Assembly: GCA_914767715.1 (NCBI GenBank)
Contig: OU612073.1
Location: forward strand, 12,152,001 to 12,216,000
Direction of reading: 5' to 3'
From: Membranipora membranacea
Taxonomy: Eukaryota > Bryozoa > Gymnolaemata > Cheilostomatida > Membraniporidae
DNA length: 64,000 nucleotides
The notes under the pieces were generated by a model. It was not told the origin of the DNA. It did no database searches and worked only from the letters and a program-made list of their open reading frames with translations. Both the position numbers and the translations under genes were made by a program. Position 1 is the stretch's first letter, and each line of letters starts with the position of its first letter. This document shows, one piece after another, positions 14,221 through 25,506 of this stretch.

Positions 14221-17062
14221 CTAGTTGATGATATGTCCAAAAAGATGTTCAAAAAGATCTTCAAGTGAAGTCAGAAGTGATGGTTTTGCATTCGGGTTGA
14301 AAGCGTTTCTAAGGCTGAGCTTATACTTTAGTGTTGACCTGAATTCTGGCACTTGATCTGATGTGAGAGCCATGTCTCTATTGGTCTTCAAAAATACTTC
14401 ATAAAGATCCTCATGTTCACCAGACCTACTCAGGTTTGCAGCAAATAGAGGAATCATCATGTTTCTCTCTGCTCGGCTGCCGTTTACTGTTGCCATCAAC
14501 ACCATGAAGTCAGAATGTTTGATGTCAAAGTGGTTAGTGACACTCTGAGAAGATCTAGCATCTAGCTGACAACACGCACCTACAAATATACATCAGTGAT
14601 ATCTTAATGTGTTTCCGATAGTCTTTTTAAACGTTGTCATCATCAAATTAATGGTTAAATACCATTTTCCCCATGTCTGGAAAATCCAGAAAATGGTGAG
14701 GCGGAAATCTTTATTGCATAGCAGAAAACGACGCTCCGCAATGAATCAAATTTTCTGTCTTTCCGCTCTTTTCCAGAACACGAGAAAAAGTGGTGTGTGC
14801 TGTCAAGGGCAAATCAAGCGTATCTAGTCATCGGTTGCAGTGGTTAAACATACTTTGGACATAAAACTGATTTCAACATCAGCTTGAAATTTGGTAGGGT
14901 AGGTGACGGTGAAAAAACAGGATTACATCATTTACCAAAGCACAATGTAAGATCACGCTGATAGAACTAGTGACAATGCGAGCATCTTCTCATTGTGATG
15001 CTAGGATCTAATGGCAGCTTCTCAGTTACTGAAAATTGTTTACAAGAAAATGGTTCTTGCTCTTTAACACCGTTCTAAAACATTAGATGACTTACCAGGT
15101 GTTACTTCATGGCGGCTATCATAAGTCTGCAGAGGTTGTGCCGGTATCTGTGTTGGTTTGTTTTGGCATGCTTGAATAAGCAGAACCTGTAATTATAAAA
15201 ATAATTAACAATGATTTAAATTTAGAAAATGATTCGGACAGTATAGGGCTCCAGTTGTAAAAATATGCTATTTGTTCTCATATACAGATAAGACAAAATT
15301 CCCTACAGTTTGCATCCAGTGGTCACTCAATAATAATAATGTAATAATAATAATAGTAATATAGTAATGATAATTTTTTGAAAAAGTTCCAATGCACAAG
15401 TTTTAAAATGATTGCGTAATATGTAATCTTATACTAGCAGTCAAATGTGGATAGGGCTTTAAAATCATAAGATGACTTCTCATTGTTTCTTACCTTTGGT
15501 TTACCTTCAAGCTTTCCTGAATTCATTGTCAGTAAGATGTCGTTGATATCCAGTACACCATCTGACGCTTGGACAGCTCCTTTTTGACCATGAGCCATGA
15601 TGATGACAATCAGGGCTGATAAGTCATCACTTTGTTCCTGGATCTCACGGATCGCTCCCAGCATCTCATTCCTTTTCAAGTCTTCTTTAACAGTCGTACT
15701 CACAGTGAATTTGGGAAGTACTTCACTGAGTGCATTGCATTCTTCTTTAGCCCCTGGTCTTTCATCAGTTGCGTATATGATCAGGATTGCAGGTGGTGTT
15801 GGAAGAAGATAAAATCCTGACTGATCTTTAGTCCACCTTAACAAGGACTTCACAGCCGCAGATGATGCTATTTGATAAGGCGTTTTTCCATTTCCATCTT
15901 TCAATGCAAGAGCCTCCAATCTTTGCTTATCATCAAGCTTGTAGAGTAGAGTACTGATTATTGCTAAGTCATATCTTTGAGCCAGCAAATGTAGAAGGAA
16001 GTAGTCTTTCATCACTGAGAAAACTAACAGCCCAGTGTCAGCCCCTGCAGAAAATTAATTTAGAAAATTGGTCAGAAGTAGTTTGACAATTGTTTTAGGT
16101 AGAATTTTCCGAGCTCATTGCAATAGTCATGTTTAACCTAACCAATGTCACACAATTAGCAGCTAATTGCAAAAAACCCGCTGCCAGCAAAGGGTGAAGT
16201 GAAAAAAAAAATTGATGAAATGTTTCAAAGCTTGCAAAATCTGCTGAAAACGTAACACAGCTAATGGAGATGCAGCCGACTACATTCCCAATAATATCAC
16301 TTCATGGAAACTTCGAACGATAATTTTGTAGCATAAGTAAGACATACCTGTTTTTTTGGTTGAGGCATTTTGCAATAAGACGTTGTTCATGTAGTCAATC
16401 AGCAGCAGTGATGAGCTACCATAGCTGGAAATAGCTGTTTGGAGCAGCTTATACCACTGATAAGTGCTCAGCGAGTCCTTTATAAGCTTCACAATCTCTG
16501 TGTGGCCTTTGTCTACTGCGATATGGAGAGGTGACATCAAATCCTCCAGTGTGGTTGTTTGGAGCAGCTCATACCACTGATCAGTGCTCAGCGAGTCCTT
16601 TATAAGCTTAACAATCTCTGTGTGGCCTTTGTCTGCTGCGATGTGGAGAGGTGACATCAAATCCTCCGGTCTGGTTGTTTTGAGCAGCTCATACCACTGA
16701 TCAGTGCTCAGCGAGTCCTTTATAAGCTTAACAATCTCTGTGTGGCCTTTGTCTGCTGCGATGTGGAGAGGTGTGAGGCGATCCTTCAGTGTGGTTGTTT
16801 GGAGCAGATTATACCACTGATTAGTGCTCAGCGAGTCCTTTATAAGCTTCACAATCTCTGTGTGGCCTTTCTTTGCTGCAATGTAGAGACGAAGTATCTC
16901 CAAATCCGGCAGTGTTGGTGTTTTGAGGAGATTATACCACTGATCAGTGCTCAGCGAGGTCTTTATAAGCTTCACTCTCTCTGTAAAGCCTTCGTTTATT
17001 GCATTAGAAAACTGTGTTAGTGTATCTTCGTCAAAATCTTCTGTCTGAAATGACATATCCAT
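14221..17062 (-). CDS. Ankyrin-repeat/caspase-like fusion protein, copy A
   Basis: Four exons with consistent phases: 16348-17062, 15494-16044, 15096-15186 and 14221-14579, giving about 571 residues from ATG 17060-17062. Exon 1 has five 40-residue ankyrin-type repeats (core SPLHIAADKGHTEIVKLI, with a DSLSTDQWYELL insert absent from the usual 33-residue repeat). Exon 2 starts with a short helical/ankyrin-like part and then the p20-like half of a caspase domain: strand PAILIIYATD, helix, then the histidine motif IIMAHGQKG. Exon 3 carries the cysteine motif LLIQACQNK, where classical caspases have QACRG or similar. Exon 4 has the p10-like part with DFMVLMATVNG and VPEFRSTLKYKL. Both catalytic residues are present, so peptidase activity is plausible. 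No CARD or DED is seen; the ankyrin array takes the place of a prodomain. The order ankyrin then caspase is read directly; a cell-death or immune role is inference. A large transposon lies about 65 bp upstream of the start. Confidence 0.85.
16441..17010 (-). repeat. 120-bp coding tandem repeats, 5 units
   Basis: Units of exactly 120 bp (40 codons) begin about 16441, 16561, 16681, 16801 and 16921. They are almost identical at DNA level over the part encoding GHTEIVKLIKDSLSTDQWY and more variable over the segment after it. The outermost unit, nearest the start codon, is the most divergent. Confidence 0.9.
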
Positions 17063-17120
17063 GGCGCACTTCTCAGAGACTCAAGTGTTTTGCTTCTATC
17101 CCTTCCTCAGCATCAACTCA

Positions 17121-17127
17121 GTTCAGT
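17121..17127. repeat. Left target-site duplication GTTCAGT
   Basis: GTTCAGT precedes the left inverted repeat here and recurs directly after the right one at 31541-31547. Unit B has it once, at 59887-59893, in otherwise matching flanks. Confidence 0.9.
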
Positions 17128-17699
17128 CATACTTGCCAACCTGTACGCATAAAGCGTTTGTAAACGCTTATTTGTCACTAATTGAGTTTTAAACGCAAAA
17201 CGCTAGTTGTACTCATTTATGGTTTTCCAAACGCCTGTTCATCTAATTAGGCAATCAAAAACGCATCTTTTTTCTTTAGTGTTTACTTGGTTGTCATGGT
17301 TAAATAATAGTCTAAAAATCTGGTATTGGCTGCAGAAAACCATGATGTTGATTTACAGTTGACTTTTTACCTGTCCAAGTTTTGCATGAGCCAAATTGCA
17401 ACTTTTCTTCAATGAGACAGGTGAATGCTATTTTCAAAAGAATTCGCGAATTAGGTCAATATTTTGGACACGTGATCATAACAAACATAGATTTCGAGTA
17501 GATGACATAGAATTGGCCGGCGTGGGAAGGAGTAGACAACTACCACTAATAAAACATATAATGTATTGAACCAGGTACAGGTGATTTAAATATCAGAGGA
17601 GTTTGCATTTACACTTGGTATTAAGTTTGAAAGCTAACCTTGGTTCAAAAGGTTCTAAATCTTGATTGAAACAGCCCAGGGACTCATTCAATATGTTAA

Positions 17700-19400
17700 G
17701 TGAGTTGTCCCCTCTTTCATCAAAACAACCAAATCTATGTCATCCTAAGTAGTGTTATTTTACATAGATTTGGGGACTTAGTCTTCTCGGCTTGCTTTTT
17801 TCTCCGACGAACGAACCGCAGTATCAAACATATCAAACACAGTCTGAATCTGTGATTTACTGCAATTGATTCTATTAATTCTTATGTATATGTAGTAAGT
17901 CAAGCTCAGGGTTTTGGGGTTTCCAGCTTGTCTCACTATCAAGGAGGATAGGGGGTGTCGCGGGCTGCGAGGGGAACTGATCCAATGCCTAAATGGCACA
18001 TATAAAATATTTTTACAGCAATACATTGAGGTTTACATTCATTCGAAAGCTTGTAGTGCTTGATTAATACAGAGAGTTGGTCCCTGATTAATACAGACAA
18101 GAAGCGCAAAATCGGGTTTTTATGAGTGAGTTGTCCCCTCTTTGAACAAAACACCCAAATCTATGCTATCCTACGCTGTGTTATTTTACATAGAATTGAT
18201 GACATAGTCTACTTGGCTTGCTTTTTCTCCAGATAAAGTGAACAGCTGTATCAAACACATCAAAAATATTGAACACGGTCTGAATATGTTATTGACAGCA
18301 ATTAATTGTATTAATTCTTATGTATGCGTCGTAAGTCAAGCTCAGGGGTTCGGGGGTTTCCAACTGGTGTCATCGAGGAGGATACGGAGTGTCGTGGGTT
18401 GTAAGGGAAACTGATACGATAACTCAATGGTGCATAAAACATTAATTTTACAGCAATACATTGCGGTTTACATTCATTCAAAAGGTTGTAGTGCTTGATT
18501 AATATAAGGAGTTGGTCCCTGATTAATACAGACGAGAAGCGCCAAATCGGGTTTTTATGAGTGAGTCGTCCCCTCTTTGAACAAAACACCCAAATCTATG
18601 TCATTCTATGTTGTGTTATTTTACATAGATTTGATGACTTAGTCTACTTGGCTTGCTTTTTCTCCAGATAAAGTGAACACCGGTATCAAACACATTGAAC
18701 ACGGTCTGAACATGTGATTAACAGCAATTAATTGTTTTAATTCTTATGTATGCGTCGTGAGTCAAGCTGATAGTTTTGGGGGGTTTCCAACTGGTGTCAT
18801 CAGGGAGGATACGGAGTGTCGTGGGCTGTAAGGGAAACTGATACAATACCTCAATGGTACATAAAACATTAATTTTACAGCAATACATTGAGGTTTACAT
18901 TCATTCAAAAGGTTGTAGTTCTTGATTAATACAGAAACTTGGTCCCCGATTAATACAGACGCGAAGCGCCAAATCGATTTTTTTATGAGCAAGTTGTCCC
19001 CTCTTTGAACAAAACAACCAAATCAATGTCATCCTACGTAGAGCTATTTTACATAGATTTGAGGACTTAGTCTACTTGGCTTGTTTTTTTGAAATGATGA
19101 ACGCGCAGTGTTACTAAAAAATCTTTATCGTATTAATTCTTATGCATGTGTACAAAATGATGTAGTGTGTCTAACCAAAGAATTTTAATGATTGCAACTA
19201 GTGTCAACAGTGAGAATGGAATGTGCCATAAATAGTAATTGAATCATAAACGGTAGATGGTATATATATGAAACAGACGAGGGACGCCAACAATATTTTT
19301 ATGAGTTCACTCTCTGACCTACAACCAAATCTATGTCATACTATGTAGGATTGAAAAACGTAGATTTGAAAATTTAGTCTATTTGACTGGATTTGCTTGT
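17700..19400. repeat. Tandem array, ~430-bp period
   Basis: A block containing GTTGTCCCCTCTTTGAAC and ACCCAAATCTATG recurs at about 17705, 18130, 18565 and 18991, with a degraded fifth start near 19300. Spacings are about 426, 435 and 427 bp. Each of three units keeps a short reverse-strand frame starting MFCSKRG or a variant and containing NECKPQCIAVK. This may follow simply from the high repeat identity. Confidence 0.85.
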
Positions 19401-19735
19401 CAATTCACAAGCAAATGCATTGCTCAAGGTCTGGTTGACCAACTGCACTTAACCATGTTAGTTCATATATTTTTATATAGAAAACAACTCAGTAGTGTTT
19501 GAAATCAAGGAGTAGAATGCAACATAGATCTGATTTCACTGATCAGAGAGTGGATAACTCTTTATGATGTCGATTTTGTTACGATACTAGGACTAGGATC
19601 TTGTACACTCAAGTCCTGAAAATATTCAAATATCTGTGTGTGACTAATTAAGTGATGTTCAACTAATATATTATTGAAGATATACCGATCACCTTCTTAC
19701 ATGTAAAAATAATACTGAAATAAACAACAGGCATT

Positions 19736-22114
19736 TTGGTTTACATCGATAGAAAGTGGTCCACAAACAATCAAATTATCCACAACTACACTGATAAAAA
19801 CTGTGAATTACTAACTGTCAAATCTCGTCCACACTGGCTACCTCGTGAGTTCACTTCCATCATATCTGTATCGTGCTATGCCCCATTCACTGGAAATTCT
19901 CGACTTAAACAAGACGCAACAAACACTGCTAAATGCATCACATCACATGTTAATCAACTTGAAAGGAAATACCCTAATTCTTGTATTCTTGTAATGGGAG
20001 ATTTCAACCAGCTTAAATTTCGACTAAATGGATATTATCAAACTGTCACCAAACCGACCAGAGGAACCAAGACACTCGACAAATGCTATACAAGGATCAA
20101 GGGTGCCTACAGTCAATGTCATCAATTAGCCCATCTGGGCAGCTCTGACCATTACATTATGCATCTCGTGCCATCCTATAAACCTTTGTCTAAATTAAAA
20201 CCTACGTTTACAACTCGCAGAACATTCTCCGACAGTAATGTCGATAATCTTCAAGCATGCTTAGATACCACACTTTGGGACAATCTCACAGATGCCAATG
20301 ACAACATCAACCAGCGGACTGAAACGATAACTGACTACATTAATTTCTGCACAGACCTATGCATACCACCAAAGGAAGTTAAAAAATATGCCAACAAAAA
20401 GCCGTGGATTACAAAGCGCATTCTGGATATGATAGATGAGAAACATGACGCCCACAAAAATGGAAATAAAAAACTCTACCATAAACTCAAAAAGCAAGTC
20501 TCAAAAGAAAATAAAAAAGCCAGAGAAGAATATTCCCTAAAAATCCAACAACATTTAGCCAGTGATCCTGCAAACGCTTGGAACGACATTAAAAAAATTA
20601 GCGGACTTCCAACCAGCAACTCCAAGTCACAACCAGATATTAACTTCCAACCCGAAGAACTCAACAACTTCTTTGCCAGATTTGAGAAACAAAACACTCA
20701 GCCACCACAACCTGCTTACGAAAACCTAACTGCTCCTCCCTGCATAATAGATGAAAAATCAGTTCTGATACAACTCAAACGCCTCAACTCTAGAAAGGGT
20801 GCTGGACCTGATGGTCTGATACCAAGAGCATTAAAACTCTGTGCTGACCAACTAGCGCCTGTAATTACGGATATATTCAACTTCTCTCTAGACTCTCAAA
20901 CAACTCCTAATATTTGGAAATCGGCCATCATCAAACCACTGCCAAAAACTGACAAGCCAAATCAACTTAAACACTTCCGACCAATAGCCCTGACAAGCTG
21001 CTTATGTAAAACAATGGAACGTCTGCTGAAAAGCTATATAGTTAAAAACACTCCTCTCGACAATCACCAATTTGCCTACCGAGCTAAAAGATCAACCCAG
21101 GATGCAGTATTATGCCTTATTACCACAATAACTAGTTACATAGACCTTCAAGCTGCCAACTATGCAAGATGCCTATTTCTCGACTTCTCGTCTGCATTTA
21201 ACACCATCAGTGTCAGTAATCTCCTCACAGAACTGCAACATCTAGACTACAGAGTTACAAACTGGGTGTCGAGTTTCCTGACAGGCAGAACACAAAGAAC
21301 AATAGTAAACAATATTCTCTCAACATCAATCACCACCAACACAGGAACACCCCAGGGTTCTGTCCTCAGTCCTCTATTATTCTCAGTGTATACAAATAGG
21401 ATTAGGTCAGAACAGAGCAATATAACTATTTTAAAATATGCTGATGACACTTGTATTGTTGGTTGCATCTCTGATAATAATGACTTGTCTAATTATTTTA
21501 ATGAGATCAATAGAATCTCTGGTCTATGCAAAGAACTCGACTTATTACTTAATCCTTCTAAAACCCAAGAGATGCTTTTCTCCACTAAGAGAGATAAACC
21601 TGACAGTCCTACTCTCGAATTAAATGGTGTAAATATAGATTTTTGTGACAATGTTAAATATTTGGGAGTTCTCTTTGATAACAAATTACGTTTCGAAGAT
21701 CATGTCAATAATGTTGTATCCAAAGCAAATCAGAGAATGTTTGTCATCAGAACCTTTAATTATCAGAGTACAAAGCCTTTAGCCTGCATGTTATTTAAAA
21801 GTTTTATTGTATCCATTCTAACCTACTGCCTACCTATTTTGTTCACTAGTATTTATTCACGAGACAAGAAAGCTCTGAGAAAGTTTTTTAAGCAAGGCGA
21901 CAGACTAGGTCTTGATATTGGGGACCTAGATTCAGTCATATCAAAACGTACAAAGAACCTGGCCCTGCAGATAATACATGATGACGAACATTTTTTAAAC
22001 AATTTTCTTGAGAAACTCCCCTCAGGCAGATATCGCAGCCTTAAATACAGAACTGCCTGGGGTAAAGACTCATTCCTCAGACACTTGATTTTGATATTGC
22101 AAGATATTTTTTAA
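19736..22114 (+). CDS. LINE ORF2: partial endonuclease plus reverse transcriptase
   Basis: The frame has 792 codons without interruption. The C-terminal part of an APE-type endonuclease is visible (VMGDFNQ near residue 85, SSDHYIMHL near 135). The reverse transcriptase follows: KGAGPDGLIP near 355, FRPIALTS near 415, LFLDFSSAF near 480, GTPQGSVLSPLL near 536 and the catalytic box KYADDT near 568. It ends LILILQDIF. The intact frame indicates a young insertion. The first methionine is not the native start, because the N-terminal half of the endonuclease is absent. Motif style resembles Rex1/CR1-group elements. Confidence 0.9.
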   Translation: MVYIDRKWSTNNQIIHNYTDKNCELLTVKSRPHWLPREFTSIISVSCYAPFTGNSRLKQDATNTAKCITSHVNQLERKYPNSCILVMGDFNQLKFRLNGYYQTVTKPTRGTKTLDKCYTRIKGAYSQCHQLAHLGSSDHYIMHLVPSYKPLSKLKPTFTTRRTFSDSNVDNLQACLDTTLWDNLTDANDNINQRTETITDYINFCTDLCIPPKEVKKYANKKPWITKRILDMIDEKHDAHKNGNKKLYHKLKKQVSKENKKAREEYSLKIQQHLASDPANAWNDIKKISGLPTSNSKSQPDINFQPEELNNFFARFEKQNTQPPQPAYENLTAPPCIIDEKSVLIQLKRLNSRKGAGPDGLIPRALKLCADQLAPVITDIFNFSLDSQTTPNIWKSAIIKPLPKTDKPNQLKHFRPIALTSCLCKTMERLLKSYIVKNTPLDNHQFAYRAKRSTQDAVLCLITTITSYIDLQAANYARCLFLDFSSAFNTISVSNLLTELQHLDYRVTNWVSSFLTGRTQRTIVNNILSTSITTNTGTPQGSVLSPLLFSVYTNRIRSEQSNITILKYADDTCIVGCISDNNDLSNYFNEINRISGLCKELDLLLNPSKTQEMLFSTKRDKPDSPTLELNGVNIDFCDNVKYLGVLFDNKLRFEDHVNNVVSKANQRMFVIRTFNYQSTKPLACMLFKSFIVSILTYCLPILFTSIYSRDKKALRKFFKQGDRLGLDIGDLDSVISKRTKNLALQIIHDDEHFLNNFLEKLPSGRYRSLKYRTAWGKDSFLRHLILILQDIF

Positions 22115-22250
22115 TCCACTAGAAGTCAGACTTTACTTTACTCATTTTGTTTATGTTTCTTTTTGGTATTCCCTACTCAAGTAACAGTATAAACACTCAA
22201 TCTCGCAGCATACCTAATGTTTGTGACAAAATAAACCAACCAACCAACAG
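19736..22250 (+). mobile_element. Non-LTR retrotransposon (CR1/Rex1-like), 5'-truncated
   Basis: A long open frame with endonuclease and reverse transcriptase is followed by a short 3' untranslated part and an (AACC)n-like tail at about 22,230-22,250. The endonuclease begins partway through its domain, so the 5' end is missing, as is usual for target-primed insertion. The left flank AAATAAACAACAGG resembles sequence right of the tail, which suggests insertion into the short tandem array there. Confidence 0.85.
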
Positions 22251-22530
22251 GTTTGTAGGTTTAAAGGCATAAAAACCATAGAAGGCACAGAAGTCATGGA
22301 TTACAAAATTGAAATAAACAACAGGTTTGTAGGTTTGCTTTTGAGAATAAAGGTTTATGTAAATATACTGCAGAGAAGGCATAAAAGTCATGGATTATAA
22401 AATTGAAATAAACAACAGGTTTGTAGGTTTGCTTTTGAGAATAAAAGTTTATACGAAAAATACTGCATAGAAGGCATAAAAGCCATGGATTATAAAATTG
22501 AAATAAACAACAGGTTTTTAGGTTTGTCTT
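22241..22530. repeat. Short tandem array, ~95-bp period
   Basis: The phrase AACAGGTTTGTAGGTTTGC (with variants) recurs at about 22247, 22320, 22417 and 22509. Between copies lie AAGGCATAAAAGTCATGG and ATTGAAATAAAC. The first unit is shorter, consistent with the LINE having inserted into the array. Confidence 0.8.
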
Positions 22531-22586
22531 TGAACATTTATAGGAAAATGAATGATTGCAAGGTATGCAAGTTTGTATGATACGTC

Positions 22587-25506
22587 TCACAATGAGATGG
22601 ACAACACTTCGTTTAGGTTTCTTCGGTATGCTTCTTCAGCTTCCCCAGGAGATACTTTGTCAGCTAGTTGAATGCCATTGATAATAACCTAGAAAACAAT
22701 AAAATCAAAGGTTAATTCAGCAAAGCAAGTGTATTTTGATATTTACCAACCAGGTCCAGACCAGAAAAGATGGAAGCTGAACATTGTAATAATTATTCTT
22801 ATACACATTGGAGAATGACTGTAGAGCTAAAACTTCAAAACCTTATGGATTCAATCATCTTGCCAATATAAGTACAACTATAAAAGTCAGCAATGTGCCT
22901 TGCAGCTGGGATGATTGAAATAAAACAGGTTACCTTAATTCCAGTTGACAAAACAAGTTTCTCATTACTCTCTTGTCATTCAGATTGTGTTTGATCACAG
23001 AGTTAGAGTTAAAACCTCCAACTCCTTGATTTTATACGTATTTGAGGGCTCTATACGTGGTTGGACATCATATTTGTTTGCCGATGATAATGGATATTTC
23101 AATGTTACATACTACCTTATTTGTATGTGTAGCTGGACACATTGGATCAAATTATATCCTACTTCTTTTATTTAACCCTGGTTTGTCAACGCATTTATAA
23201 ATCATTATAGTTCATAGTTAGTTAACCGGAACCATTGACAGCATAGTGTCAAGGGTTAATCACATACTGTTTACCTATTTTAACAACAGGAAACCACAGG
23301 AACCACAGGACCATTTTTATAGACCAATTCTGGCGCCAGTCATTGGGACTTTGGGGTTGTGAACTTGCACGGGCGGGCCGGGGTACCCCGCTTGGGATTG
23401 GTGGGAGTGATGAGGTGATTCCGGGTGGCCAATGGGGAGCAGCAATTCCTGCGCTGTGACCTTGTTAGGGTGGTTGTCTTTGATGCCTGTTCAGTAGAAT
23501 TTTGTCAGCCACTGATATAACATCATATATTCATGTACATTTTCTACCTTACAATTTCACATCGAAAAGCAAGCAAGAGGACAAAGGTCAGTAATACTTT
23601 TAATTAATCCTACAATTACAATAATAACTGTCCTTTTGTGTACATTATAGGCATGTATAAGTTTACTATCGGCAAAGTCCACGCAATTTATGTAGCATAG
23701 CTGTCTATTTTATCCTCATGTTATTTACACATATTATATAATCCGTACAACTTTATTGTAGACTTCACGGTGTCTCCTATTAAAAATGCATCAGTAAAGT
23801 ACAACTCCGCAATGCTTGCCTAGGTCACTGCAGACCTTTAAATTGCTATAGTATGTCTGACCACTAGAACACCCTTTTGAAGTGCTGGTATGCTTACCTT
23901 AGGCAAGTAGTTGAACCAAAACCAATCCTCTAACGCAAATTTCCTGTTGGCTCCAACTAATCCAGCTCGTGCACATCGGAGCACTACTTTCGTAAATTTG
24001 TCATCCTGATAATAAAACACACATCAACATAAAATTTGCAACTTTAAATATTTGATAAGAGAGAACCAAAACAGAAAGTAGAGGTCATTTTTCTTAACAT
24101 ATTAGGTGTTATGTGTCCTTTGAGCATGTCAGGATAACTTCAAATTTATAATTCGGTGGTGGTGGTGATTTATATTAAAAGTCAGTTATTTCTCACCTGT
24201 TTATCACCAATCAATATTGGAGACATAGCAGCTCTCTTCAAGCAAGACATGGCCCCTTCAGTACCTTTTATAAATGTAGCTTCCTCATCTCCAGCAGCAC
24301 ACTTAACTGCTAGTTCTTGTAGCATTATCTGTAATATGAATAAAATAGGACCATTGTCAATGGAACAACTCAGTCAGAGGTCTTTCAATCAGAGTGTGAC
24401 TGTGTGATGCACTCATTCAAATATCGCTCGTTTGGTCTATCAAGTAGAGAAACTTGTTCCCAAATCACTCACTCAGAATGTATATAGTTTGTCAATTGGA
24501 GAGGGAGAGAGACCCTCGCAATTTTCATTTTAGGTATGTTTAATTGTTCAATGATTTGTCATGATGGGGTATTTTATATATTGGCTATTCAGTCTGGTGA
24601 CGAGGAAGTCTGGTGAGTTTTTTTCCCAAGAATGAATGGATAAATAAGGGATAGCTTTAAAAACACAAGATGACTAAACTGGGACAGGAAAGAAATTCAA
24701 TATTGAACACCTTTGAAATTATGAAGAAATTGTCGTTCATTGTAGCTGAAGGATATGTTGTGTGGCGCAGGGCCCTTTAGTGATTCTGACACTCCATGCC
24801 GGATTCCACGGAGCATTTGACTAGTCGGCTCAGAATCGGTCAGCTGTAACAATGTGGAGGGAGTTGATAATAAGTTGGTGGTATACCAAGTGCTGTTGTG
24901 GCCACTACTTATTCAGAGATTTAAGAGAGTGATCAATTAATCGAGACCATGAGTTTGCTAACGTCAATGTCTAGATTCTAGAATATCACATTAAACGGTC
25001 TTTATGCAAGCAATTTAATTTTTTTTATAATTACTGATATAGGATAACTTTGATGAAAAATAGTTTTGTGTTCACCTTCCAAAAATAACAGAAAGGTTTT
25101 GTATCCTGGATGTTGATATTTATGGTATAAAAATAGAGCTCTGATCAGTCATTTGAAAGGCAAACGGAGTGAAAACAAATTTGTATTTCAAATACTCTTT
25201 TAAACATAAACTCGAAAAAAAATTATATGGATGGACAAGTACTGCAAACTGCTCAGGAATTAAGTAGCAAGAGAAGGATTATTCAAACCTAATACATATT
25301 GTATTTCATGACAACTGAACTCTAATGTTGATAATGCCTAAGGAGTGGGATTATGACTGTAATAAAACAAAAGACTTAGTGCAAACTGAGAATCATACCT
25401 TGAAATTATCATAGAGTACCAGTTTTTTGATAGAAGCTTTAGCCGGACAGTTCATCTTCATCGTGTTCTGAATGCGTATACGTTGTTTCACTGGATCAGG
25501 GTGATC
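22587..25506 (-). CDS. Unidentified spliced gene, four 3' exons
   Basis: Four consecutive exons, all phase 0 with good splice sites: 25399-25506, 24197-24328, 23898-24005 and 22587-22688 (stop TGA at 22587-22589). They encode 36, 44, 36 and 33 residues. Recognisable stretches are DHPDPVKQRIRIQNTMKMNC, KRAAMSPILIGDKQ, ALEDWFWFNYLPK and KVSPGEAEEAYRRN. I do not recognise the family. The 5' exons were not found: the nearest candidate, 30911-31140, ends in phase 2 and so does not join directly. Its location inside the 14.4-kb TIR element makes it a candidate element-encoded protein, but a captured host gene is equally possible. Confidence 0.6.

Noticed and set aside
16742-17020. Forward frames antisense to the ankyrin repeats (also 58977-59552)
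   Set aside because: They repeat with the 120-bp unit and are shadows of the real reverse-strand exon.
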